22,098 nucleotides of DNA from Larix sibirica (taxonomy: Eukaryota; Streptophyta; Pinopsida; Pinales; Pinaceae): positions 1 through 22,098 of the forward strand of contig NWUY0304452813.1 in NCBI GenBank assembly GCA_004151065.3. Direction: 5' to 3'. Below the pieces are notes generated by a model. It had not been told where the DNA came from. It did no database searches and saw nothing but the letters and a program-made list of their open reading frames with translations. The position numbers and the translations under genes were made by a program. Below, piece after piece: positions 9,781-19,346 of the stretch (positions within the stretch are counted from its first letter, which is position 1; the number at the start of each line of letters is the position of its first letter).

Positions 9781-9940
9781 ATTTTATCCTCTACAAACCC
9801 ATTGCAGTTCATCATTCATAAACGCTTTTTTCCTAAGGTTCGTCTTATTCAAGCGAAGCAGTAAAGGGACAAGGAAGGATAAAGGTGAAAGGCTAAAGGC
9901 TTATGTTGAATGGTTTGTGTAGCTCTTGGGGGTGTGTTCA

Positions 9941-9996
9941 TGGCTCTGGTATGGGGACTAATCCTCTTCATAATTTGATTGGCTCTGATATGGGGA
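9941..9996. repeat. 17-bp direct repeat
   Basis: tggctctggtatgggga at 9941-9957 recurs at 9980-9996 with one change (16 of 17). Both are followed by a cctc/cctg pyrimidine stretch. Confidence 0.7.
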
Positions 9997-10007
9997 AGAC
10001 TCCTGCT

Positions 10008-10057
10008 CCAGCTCCTCCAACCCCTCAACCTCAATTAACTCAGCTCCTCAACATTGA
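10008..10057. repeat. Dispersed repeat, copy A (partner at 18148-18178)
   Basis: ccagctcctccaac at 10008-10021 and agctcctcaacattga at 10042-10057 recur at 18148-18161 and 18163-18178 with one change in total. Copy A has about 20 extra bases between the two halves. Confidence 0.65.
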
Positions 10058-10281
10058 ACTCTTCTGCTCCCCGAATGTTGAATAAGCATAAGTCAAAGCG
10101 GCATTAATTATATAAACTGGTTACGCCTAATGGCATCTGTGGTCCTTATCCAAATCTGGTATCCTTGCAGTAGAAAGAACCGACCAGGTCAGTTCGTTTC
10201 AGTGTCCTCAGTCGGTACGGCTCGCAACTATGGCCCTCCCGGTCTGGTCAATTTGACAGGGATGGCAAGGGTTCCTATTCA

Positions 10282-10304
10282 GTAGCGGGCTCGGTGGGAA
10301 GGAG
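10282..10304. repeat. Dispersed repeat, copy A (partner at 11374-11396)
   Basis: The 23-mer gtagcgggctcggt plus gggaaggag matches 11374-11396 at 22 of 23 positions. Weaker similarity (aggg, ctattca) extends about 20 bp upstream of both copies. Confidence 0.75.
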
Positions 10305-10365
10305 CGGGTTGGGTCAGTAGCCGATCGTCATCCACCGGGCCCGTTAGCTCATTCGCATCAGTGTG

Positions 10366-10520
10366 ATCATGGGTAAAAGAAGTAAGAAGGGATAGAAGGA
10401 AAGAGAGAACTCGTATAAGTTGAATCGGAGCGCAGCGACAACCCTCCCTCCTCCGTCGAAAGGAAGGAAGAAGGAGGAGTAAGAAGTATAGGGAGAGGGA
10501 GGAGACAGAAGGAAGCGTTA
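10366..10520. other. Purine-rich tracts
   Basis: The plus strand is almost pure A/G at about 10372-10411 and 10458-10517, separated by a mixed stretch. Such polypurine tracts can adopt unusual structures. The open frame on the other strand (10367-10567) is rich in Leu, Pro and Ser only because of this composition. Confidence 0.6.
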
Positions 10521-10658
10521 GGTATAAGCCAAATTAAGAAGGCAAGCGGTAGGTTAGAAGAATACAAGCGGCGACAGGGCCAAGAGGCAAGCTATATAGA
10601 TCCATCCTTCCAAATGAGGATAAGTGTATCGATCCGATCCGTCAGCATCAGGCCGGTG

Positions 10659-10974
10659 GTAGCGATCAACGCCATAATTGAAATGCTATTTGTGTAACCG
10701 GGGCTCTTTAAATAAGGGCTCCTCATTCACCAGGCCCCTTTGTTAGTATCGACTCTTCCCCGAAATGTTCTTTCGACCAGGGCTCTTTCACCAGCCTCCT
10801 TCCACGTCAGGCAAGCGATATTGATCAACGCTCCTCTTTAAACTGGAGCAATCGATAGTGATCAATCGGGCGAGAACCACCCTTGCTTATCACACTACCA
10901 TATGACGCTCGCTGAACGACGCTTGCTGGCTTATCGCACCTTGCTAGTCGACCCTCGCTTGTCACACCACCATA
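10659..10974. repeat. Two interleaved degenerate repeat families
   Basis: A gcaagcgatattgatcaacg type unit occurs at 10811-10831, at 10848-10868 (16 of 21 match) and in part at about 10661. A 23-bp unit, cccttgcttatcacac plus taccata, lies at 10880-10902 and again at 10952-10974 (20 of 23). A worn relative (gcttgctggcttatcgcacc) lies between them. Confidence 0.55.
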
Positions 10975-11045
10975 AGAACCAGCCGTAAGTAACCCACCAT
11001 AAATAACCAGATAATATGTAACGTTCTGTATTGCATGTTCTTCCG

Positions 11046-11373
11046 TCAATATGGAACCGGGGGAGCATTCAGGTAGAAAGAATCACACGTTATTGAGCCT
11101 GGCAGCCATCCATGTAGACCCCTTTTTCCTGGTGTTTGTATGTGGCACCTCCTGGTTCTTGTTCTTATTCCCGTTGGGTCCCATAGAATCGTTCGTAGCT
11201 TGCTGGTGCGTTGCTTCGTTCTGCCGGGGTGTCTGTGTCGTGTTGAGGGGAGAGAAGCAATTCTCAAATTAAAGGAGGGTTATCGCCGAGGAAACTACTA
11301 TTCGGTCCTCGTATCATGGTTCGAGGCTTCTGTCCATTATCTTGGGGGTGATTGCCAGGGGGACTATTCATCT
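11046..11373. other. No gene seen; overlapping chance frames
   Basis: Three open frames overlap here on both strands (11046-11267 minus, 11051-11272 plus, 11140-11400 plus). The plus frame at 11051 has a hydrophobic run (FFLVFVCGTSWFLFLFPLG), but it comes from a T-rich stretch. There is no supporting context. Confidence 0.4.
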
Positions 11374-11396
11374 GTAGCGGGCTCGGTAGGAAGGAG
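11374..11396. repeat. Dispersed repeat, copy B (partner at 10282-10304)
   Basis: Matches 10282-10304 at 22 of 23 positions, same orientation, 1092 bp apart. Confidence 0.75.
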
Positions 11397-11499
11397 GTAA
11401 AGGCAAGCGGACATCATAATTAAAGCGAACATAAAGCGAACGACATCATTCGGGCATAAAGGGGAAATCATATGTCCTTTGTGCTTTATTAATGGGGTT

Positions 11500-11895
11500 G
11501 AAGGTGTTAAAGGTAAGGTAAAGGTAAGATTCGTAGGCTGCACGGCTTATAAGTATTTGAAAAAGGTATAGAGTAGTCCCAAGGCCTAGTTGAAATTCGT
11601 TCCAAGGTATAGGGCTTAGTAGTAGGTAAAGGTCCCGGGCTGAGGGAGGCTTTCATAAACAAAAGTATATTTCCCACCCCCAAAAAGGCATTACAAAGGC
11701 GGAGTTTAAGGTCCCAAGAGATTGTGAGGTTCCCAGTCAGATGCTGCATAGGTTGTTACCAGGGTAGTTCAGTCTAAATTACCAAGGCTATTCCAAAGTA
11801 GTAGATATTAGTTCCCAAGGGTGAGTTTCATTAGGGTCAAAAGTAGGAGTTATTCCATTATATATGTTTTTATCCAAGGCTCTTCGACTTATCAA
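11500..11895. repeat. Degenerate array around a tcccaagg core
   Basis: Core variants tcccaaggc, ttccaaggt, tcccgggct, tcccaagag, tcccagtca, taccagggt, taccaaggc, tcccaaggg and atccaaggc recur at irregular 15-60 bp intervals. They are often preceded by agt, gtt or aggt and followed by tagtt or tagtag. An aaggt microsatellite opens the stretch at about 11501-11527. No frame is shared between units. Confidence 0.4.
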
Positions 11896-13063
11896 GGTGC
11901 CATAGTAAGATCGTGTTTCAAAAAACATAAAGGAAGACGTCCTCCATCGGTTCCAAAAAAGACAAGAAGATGTTGAAACCTGGCATTTAAACCAGGCATC
12001 GCATCATCGAGTAGCGGGACATTGACTGCATAAACTAGTGTCTATCATATAGTTTATGGGCTGACCGGCTTGCGACCTTCCGGAATTCCAGCTAAGAGGG
12101 TTCAAGGGTCTAGAGCAGAGGGTATATTTTGAGGTAAAGGGCTGTGGGAAACTATCCGAAAGGGTATAACCCAGTAAATAAAAATCCATTTCATAGGTAT
12201 GAGAGTAAATGCCCCAAAAGTATCAATTATATTAGCTGAGAATGGCGTACCTCGCTCCTTTTAAGAGCGTTTATCCATAGCTGGTGGGATGAATTATTTG
12301 TCTGGGCTGGGCGGGTATACTCAACTGAGATACTCAGATTGGCGGGCTCAGCAGTTGGGCTACTTGGATAAAATACCGGTTATACAAAACATTCTCATTA
12401 GCCATTATTGAATAATAAAATTTATATTTGTTTATTGGGGGGGAAAACATAAATCCTCAGCAGAAACATGAAATGGATTTTATATTTACTAAATCCTACC
12501 CTTTCAGATCATTTCACTATGATTTACAGGTGTTCCTTCACCCGATGCAGTCGATCCAGGTAGGGTTAGATGCTGGGACTCAAGCCCATAGTAATCCCCA
12601 GGAAGGTACCGATTACATCGAAAGCCCATACCCAATAGGCCTATACCCGATAGCATATACCCGCCCGGTCTACGCATTTACGCCGAGATAGAGACCATCA
12701 TTACGGTCAATGGCAGTCGGCCGAGAGTCCATCAGTCACAGTAATGAGGTCCCGATTTCAATGCTACCGCTAGTACATTACCGGAATAACTTAATTCCCA
12801 CACGGTCACTGTCTGCCGAGAGAAATAACCCCTCATTCACGGGGGGTTCAGTCCCAGTAAGGAGACACAGGTCAGGGGCATTGACAGGATGCCAATAGGA
12901 GAGCCAAGAGTAAATGCTTATACTCCATGTGCTACTCAATCACAGTCGACCCAAGAGTCATAGTCATTGGTAGTAAATCCAATAGGCGATGCCAGTTGGC
13001 AGTATTAGCTAGAATATTAGACTGAACCTCTAGTCACATGGAAGGCTATAGTTAGTGCGCATG
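11896..13063. other. No gene seen; shared motifs with 4.5 kb and a gccgagag motif
   Basis: gatgcagtcgatccaggt at 12544-12561 and tttacgccgaga at 12677-12688 match sites near 4.5-4.6 kb. A gccgagag octamer occurs near 12719 and 12809 and again near 18984 and 19168. Open frames at 12428-12691 and 12710-12898 have no recognisable motif. Confidence 0.45.
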
Positions 13064-13196
13064 AAGTATGCTCGGCCGTGCATGAATAATGTAACTCTAT
13101 GGTAAGCTCTACTTATACTCAGTCAGTGTATAAACCTATGGTAAATCAGGAATGAAAGTCTACTCCGTCGGTGCATGAATGAAGCTCTTGTAAATG
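13064..13196. repeat. Three-unit degenerate tandem array, about 44 bp
   Basis: Units begin near 13066, 13112 and 13157. Each reads roughly taYRctcNgtc, then gtgcatgaat (worn to gtgtataaa in the second), then ctatggtaa or ctcttgtaa. Similarity between units is moderate. Confidence 0.5.
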
Positions 13197-14644
13197 CATT
13201 CAGCAGCTCTAGTAAGTAGTACCGCTAGTCATTTCGATAGCCGACGAGGAAGCCGGTCTTGGTGTGTCGCTGAGTGGAAGGACAAGTTGATTAAACAGTT
13301 TGTTTTGTATATGCTTGCACCGAGGTAAGGGCAGCCAAGGTTGGACGAGAAAGATGAGGTTTTGAGCCATTCACACTTGGTTAGGGAGTCTCATTCATGC
13401 TGGTCAGGTAGTACCAGTCAGGGAGGCGGGTGATGCTTGGAGAGATCTTTATTGATTGCCCACATATTTTGATAGGGGTGGTCCGACGGACGGACAAAGC
13501 CGGGAGTAGTCTTTGCTACGAGCTCTTTGCTACAAGTGTTAGTCATTGCGAGAAGGTCATTGCTGCCGATAGCCTAGTTGTCCGAGTTTTCATCGCCAGT
13601 CACATTTTCAGTTGTCATTGTCAGACAATCATAGTTTATATAGCTAAAAGTGCCGAGGGGAGAAGCCCCCCGCGATACCCTCATCACCCTCATCACATGC
13701 CACATCCACCCAACGCGGTACAATATGGTGAGTCAGTTTTTATGATTTTGAAGATTTCGTCCTTGTTGATGCTTCCTATTCCGATGAAGAAGTTGACTGA
13801 GTTGACTGAGCCCACGGGTGGCTAAAAAGGTAACGAAGTTGGGCGTTACGGGATGATTACAAGCCGCCCGGGGTTTGGGAATCACCAGTCGCTCGTGCAT
13901 TGAGATCGCCGTTGTGGCTCAACTCGCTCAAAGGCTGGTTTAAAATAAAGGAAAAAAGCGAACAAGGTAGGAGAAGCTCTCACTTTTTATGGGAAACTAT
14001 ACAGCATAGTGAAGGCGATAGTTGCCAATCCGCATAGCTGGGGGATCTGAAGAGTAAACAACTTGGGATCATCCATCCTAGGGCTTTAGCTGCCCGATGG
14101 CGGAGTCCTTTAAGTTTATTTCCTACCTGAGTTCAACCCTTGTTGCACGGTTTGTGGGCCAACCGAAGCCTACAAAGGCATTCATTTCCCAATCGACTCA
14201 ACAGCTTCGCAATTGGTTTGTAGGGGTGTGCAAGAGTAGGCGAGCCTTATAGACCGCTGTCGGGCAGTTTGTACCCTCCCGCTCACGTCATTTAAGTGCC
14301 TAGCGCGGGTAAGGGGAGAGTAAGTCGTACACCCATATTTTCCCTCACAAAAGTAAGCATATCCAGGTTCAAATTTCCGTATCAAATTATTGTTAAATGT
14401 AGTTATGGAAACCTATGAAAATGGCCAGGTTCATAATGAAAATATCAATTTTATTTACCATATGAGTTAGGATTTTCATTCATTGGATCCATCAGAATGA
14501 GGATGTGACAAAAGCAAAATATTAAATGATGAGGTTTTGGGAATCTGTCCCAACCCGAAAAACTAACATGGAGGACATGGAGACACTATTCCAATATTCC
14601 AAGTGATTTATGTGGTTTATACTTAGGGTGCTAATCCTATGGAT
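13197..14644. other. No gene seen; longest open frame of the window
   Basis: The 131-codon frame at 13430-13825 is the longest here. It has a short His/Pro-rich patch (PPRYPHHPHHMPHPP) and no known domain. Its tail rests on a 9-bp tandem, agttgactg at 13791-13799 and 13800-13808. A second small duplication, ctttgctac, lies at 13511 and 13525. The frame is within chance length and has no ribosomal or promoter support. The rest is featureless. Confidence 0.45.
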
Positions 14645-14686
14645 TCATATAGTTCAGATCATATAGTTTAGATCATATAGTTCAGA
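14645..14686. repeat. 14-bp tandem repeat, three copies
   Basis: tcatatagttcaga at 14645-14658, tcatatagtttaga at 14659-14672 and tcatatagttcaga at 14673-14686. Only one base differs across the three copies, so the array is recent or maintained. Confidence 0.92.
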
Positions 14687-15465
14687 AGGCGTAGCTATCC
14701 TATAAAAGAGAAACCTCAGTAAATAGCTATGTTAATAAAATTAGAAAAATTATCTATTTTCCCAGCCTGGGGATTCAAGGAGCGCCTACCTCACGGGTAT
14801 AGGATCCCGGCTAAACCCCATTCATTTATTACCTGTTGGTGGTGAATCTGAAATGGGCTATGGCTGCCAAAAAGGAAGGGTTATATAGATGTAGGTCACT
14901 TCTTCCCTCCGTGCCAGCTACCCAACTTGTCTTTATCCTGCCTAATAGGTGGTTTACTCCTTTCCTAGGTGAGCAGATTATACTCGGGGTCACATTGGTT
15001 GGTCGGGTTATATAAAGAAAGGCTGGGCTTATTAAAAAAGCACCCGCTTATTATAGGACTCTTAATACCCACCTACTTATCAGAGGACTTATTACTGAAC
15101 GTATACCCAATTATTCTCAGAGTAAGTCTTACCTTTACCTTACTGAAGGTAGACCCTCCCTATTGAAGGAAGTAGTACTGAAGGTAAACAAAATATTATT
15201 GGTTTATTCCGAGCTTCCCATCCATCCCCGTTTAATCTCCCATTCCAGAGGGTTTCAACCAGCTCTCCTCGGTTCCTCTCCCAGCAAACGGCAAAAGCAA
15301 TATAAGGTATCCCGCGTATAGGTGTCTGGAAAGGATATAGTGTAGAAACAGCATTGAGTGCGTAAACACCTGAAGCAAGTGACACCAGCATTGCCACCTT
15401 ACATCGAATCTTGGGCTCTTGGGGTATCGAGTTATAGACACCATACATTGACTACCAGCGAGTAC

Positions 15466-15530
15466 TGGCCTCGCTTCTTGGGATTTATTGGCCTCGCTTC
15501 TTGGGATTTATTGGGATCGCTTCTTGGAAG
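15466..15530. repeat. 23-bp tandem repeat, two full copies and a partial third
   Basis: tggcctcgcttcttgggatt plus tat fills 15466-15488 and is repeated exactly at 15489-15511. A third, partial copy (tgggatcgcttcttgg) starts at 15512. The unit is not a multiple of three, so it breaks any frame across it. Confidence 0.92.
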
Positions 15531-15990
15531 CATCAACTCTTGGATCGACTACCGGGAATTGGAGACCCATGGCTGTTACTCAATAACTCCCCGTACGTAT
15601 CCCGTATATTATTCCCGTGTTTGGTGTGTCATTCAATATATGTTTTCTGTTGTCCGTGGGCACACTACCACCACTACCACCTCTCTCGTAAGATGTTGGC
15701 CATAAATAGATAATTCAAGTATAATAACCTCTTGACACTGGCTATTGGCTGACTTACCTTCTCTGTAATCTACTAGCGGAGCGGGCTCTTAACTCGTTTA
15801 TTGAAACCTCCTTTTTAAGGGGGCTATGGGCAGTGAGGGCTATTATTATAAATGACCTGCAATGAATAAATTATCTGGCAACTACCTCCTCTCCTTTTTA
15901 TGGTGACCTCCCTCCCTCGTGTAAATGATAGCGGGTCTTACTGTTTTGCTAAAACTACTGTGCTATGTTATAGGTAAAGCCCCTTTATTT

Positions 15991-16010
15991 ATTTATTTCT
16001 GTAAATAAAT
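15991..16010. other. Perfect 8-bp hairpin
   Basis: atttattt (15991-15998), loop ctgt, aaataaat (16003-16010). The stem is AT-only and lies next to a ttta microsatellite. No function is assigned. Confidence 0.6.
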
Positions 16011-17940
16011 GCCCCGCCCTTATGATGGCTATGATAAGCTGCTAAGATTGACTATGATTAGCTCTCTCTATAAATATCCTGGTGTAAAAAAGTATCTAGT
16101 ACTGTAGGAGTAGTGTACCAGACGTACTAAAAAGGGGTGGTGCCATACGCGTACTGTTATGGGCATACGGGGGGCTTGTCGTAGGGCAGCTCTAGGCGAA
16201 AGCAGGCGGCATATATAGGGCAGTGTGAAAACTGAAGTATATCCATCATTATCCATATTGTAAGCAAGCAAGAGACTTCCTTCCCTTCGTAAAGTATAAA
16301 GTATTATAAGCAGTGTTTAGTTGCTCCCCGTCCAATTATTATAAGGGGTGGGAGTACTTGAGTAAAAGATCCTTATCCACGGTTCAAATATAAAAACTAC
16401 AAAACCTCTGGGACGGGAAGCCACCCATTCACCCATGCACCCATTCCAACCACTTTCCCTAATCTTATTATGTATTTTAAGTAATAAAGTGAAAGCGAGG
16501 AGCGATTCGCTATCTCTGCACGACTCTTTAGCTCCTGTATTATATATGCAATTATGCTAATTTATAATTGTGCATTGTCTACTCTATGTGTAGCTTAGTT
16601 CTGTGAGGTGCTCTATGTGAGGTGAAGAGATCACGGGTATAATCCACTGGGGTTTATAACTTGCATTTTTCGTGAGTCAACTTTACAATTTCATAATTTC
16701 CTTAGGCTTGGGCCTGGGCGTATTCATCCTCCAGTCTGGGGTGAAGCAATTGAAAAGCTGATGAAATGCATATTTTAATAAAGCCAACCTTTTGTTGTAT
16801 CTGGGCTCGGAGGCATCAGGATCCATCCACGGGTCTCGAACTCGCAATTGTATTAAGCAAAATAAATTCAGAACTGATGTCGGGTATAAATTTTTCATCT
16901 TCGATGTGTCTGACTTTCAAAGAAATTCCTCACTGAGGGCTTTAGCTTGAAGGGGAGTATATGTCCATCCAAGAAGTCTTTAGGCGGTTAATATGAAAGT
17001 TCAAAGTGCTTGCTGTACCCACTAAAATTCCTTCCTAAAGCAAGTGGTTTTTTTGGAAGCCCTCCCTTCTACATTCCAATATTTAGGGTCTTATGGTTGT
17101 AATGAATCCATAGGAAAATTCCGATCCGACGCTCCAACCAAAAGAGCTGTCCAACTTCAATTTTTACTGTAGGCATATAAAGTAAATACAAACGGTAAAA
17201 GTGCGTAAGCAAACCCGCCCGTGCATGTAATAAATATATTTTTCTTATCACATTAAATGAAAGGCAGGTTCTATAGGTTAAGCAGTGGGTGCCCGCAAAT
17301 TCCTGAATCATATCATATATATAATAAAGGCTCGGCCGAACCATAAGAGAAGACATGGTACCTATAATAATAAGGTAGGGCAAATTAAGAGTAAAGATCC
17401 TAATGCCTGCCTACCCCATAGAAAGGGTCTTTTATTACTAAGCAACTTATTGAATCCCTTAAAAAACTGCTTGTTCACATTGCAAAGCACAAATGCAAGG
17501 ATGGAAAGGTATAAAGGAAAAAAGCGAATGACAAAGGACACAGGGGGAGGGAGATGGAGCAGCGAGAAGGGCATACAGGATGAGGCCAGCTGGAAGGTCA
17601 GTTTTTGCCCCACTTGCCAATAGTCCGAGCCAAGGTACGAGTTACCCAACCCCCGATAGACTAGAGCCCACAGTAATAATTCTAATTGGCTTGGATGGAT
17701 TATTAGATGGATGATGAGTCTGCTTCGCGAAAAAAGAAGGAACTATGCTTCGCCAAACTAGAGCAATGAAATAAAAAACACCAGGGAATACACGTATAAT
17801 CCCACCAACACGGAGATATCACATGGCTTATATACGTTATTATAGCAACCTCTTCATGATATTGGCATTGATAGATTTCATTTACTTCAGTGATTGAGAC
17901 TTAATGGCTTCTGAGAGCAGGGACCATTGGACTGATGGGC
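16011..17940. other. No gene seen
   Basis: About 1.9 kb with chance-length open frames on both strands (for example 16683-16898 minus, 17069-17383 minus, 17285-17623 plus and 17362-17649 minus). No domain, RNA gene or long repeat was recognised. The pair tgcttcgcg / tgcttcgcc near 17730 and 17749 is the only local duplication noted. Confidence 0.5.
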
Positions 17941-17941
17941 G

Positions 17942-17994
17942 GCGTGCGTGCAGGATAGGTCTTCCGCATGCGTGCATAAAGGACAGGTCTTGCG
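17942..17994. repeat. Imperfect tandem duplication, 25-28 bp
   Basis: gcgtgcgtgcaggataggtc and catgcgtgcataaaggacag start two adjacent units that both continue aggtctt[c/g]cg. The second unit has 3 extra bases. Confidence 0.65.
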
Positions 17995-18147
17995 GCAGAG
18001 GCATTGAGAGCGAGTGAATTAACTTATTTGAGGGGTGGCTTAGAATATACCTTGCTTGACGGGTACGACAGATGAGCCCTCGCTCTACGGGGAGAACTCT
18101 ATATTCAAGTTGAAAGGAACGCTGCATCTTCTGTTATAGTGAATCAT

Positions 18148-18178
18148 CCAGCTCCTCCAACTAGCTCTTCAACATTGA
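18148..18178. repeat. Dispersed repeat, copy B (partner at 10008-10057)
   Basis: Matches the two halves at 10008-10021 and 10042-10057, without the roughly 20-base insert found there. Confidence 0.65.
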
Positions 18179-18659
18179 TTTCCAAAGCTTCTAAACATGA
18201 CTATATAAATTGCCTAAGCTCTTCTCAAGGTATATAAACTTATTATATAAATTTATGTCAATATCCTTGAAAGGCATCCCGTGTTTAAGGGAACCACCCC
18301 TTACGTATGGATTTCATTGCGTGCACCGCGCCTGGCCCCCACCCGAAACAATATATTAAAAGAGTTATAAAAAGCAAGTCCCTCCCTACTGGATCTATCC
18401 CCTTTACCTTAAGATATAAACCCCTACCTGAAGACGACCCTAGCCCCTTCCTTACATGATGACTCATTGCGTATTATCCTCAAAGACGAAACATTCCTGT
18501 AATTTCCTTAATTGAGTACCAACTGTTCGCTCCTTATCTTGCACCTCCCTCTATAATGGAATAACATCAACGAATACTATAATAATGAAACCTCTTCTCC
18601 TCAAAGGAACCTACTATAAGTGCTCCTCTTTACTCCTTTTCTTAAAAAGGCTCTGTCTG

Positions 18660-18739
18660 CTATTTGAACTAGGTCTATTTGAACCAGGGCAATATGAAAA
18701 ATAGCTATTGGAACCAGGGAAGCAAAAACGGAAACCAGG
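18660..18739. repeat. Four short copies of a ctatttgaaccagg motif
   Basis: Copies at 18660-18673 (ctatttgaactagg) and 18675-18688 (ctatttgaaccagg) lie nearly back to back. Then come ctattggaaccagg near 18705 and ggaaaccagg near 18730. The motif carries no coding sense. Confidence 0.6.
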
Positions 18740-19042
18740 AGGAAGTAAGGAATGCCAATGCGTTACATACGTTAATGAAACATTTGAGCTTCATATGCCA
18801 GTCATACATAACCAATCATTACCAACCGGTCGGTTAAGTCATAGCAGCGCATATCCCTACACCACATAGACAACATTTCTCCTCATAACATAGCAGCAGC
18901 CCCGCAGCCCACATAGCAGACATACATATCCCCACATACAAGAGAGAGGTCCTTCATACAAGAGGGGGGGAGTTCATAATTACTGGCCGAGAGCAGAAGG
19001 AAGGCCCACATATCACCACTTACTTACTGCACTTACCGCTAC
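18740..19042. other. No gene seen; acatagcag motif repeated
   Basis: Variants of acatagcag recur near 18838, 18868, 18889 and 18910, and catacaagag recurs near 18936 and 18956. The stretch is low in complexity and has no open frame. Confidence 0.45.
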
Positions 19043-19090
19043 GGAACATTGGAATGTTCCTATCTGCCTGGTCAGGACTGAACGGTTCAG
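19043..19090. other. Two perfect short hairpins
   Basis: ggaacatt-gg-aatgttcc fills 19043-19060, and ctgaac-g-gttcag fills 19078-19090. Both stems are perfect, but the loops are too short for stable RNA hairpins, so they may be simple palindromes in DNA. Confidence 0.6.
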
Positions 19091-19346
19091 AACAATGTAA
19101 AGAGGTTGAGCGCCTTGATGCTTGCTTTCCCATTGCCCCATTATATGTGAGAGAGAAGTAGTAGTATCCCATTACTAGCCGAGAGTAAACAGCATTCGAC
19201 CATGAAAACATTTCCGCTTGGTGGTGTTCAATCTAATCCCCGCATGAAACTAGACGAATAAAACAGGTAGCCATGAAAGGAGCATTAACGCAGTAAGTTC
19301 AACTCGCATTTGAATATGCGGACGGGACGGGGTAGCCACTATAAGA

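Noticed and set aside
10195-10240. Group II intron domain V candidate (cggtacggctcg)
   Set aside because: The required hairpin with a two-base bulge and GNRA-type loop cannot be drawn.
13430-13825. 131-codon open frame with a His/Pro patch
   Set aside because: It is the longest here but within chance length, with no homology I recognise and no conserved context. Part of it rests on a small tandem duplication.
14645-14686. CRISPR-like array
   Set aside because: The 14-bp units are directly adjacent with no spacers, so this is a simple tandem repeat. The other arrays also lack unique spacers of constant length.
15991-16010. Transcription terminator
   Set aside because: The stem is AT-only, there is no T-run after it and no gene lies upstream.
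16800-16860. tRNA-like T loop (ttcgaga) on the minus strand
   Set aside because: The flanking bases do not form a T stem and no acceptor stem is present.
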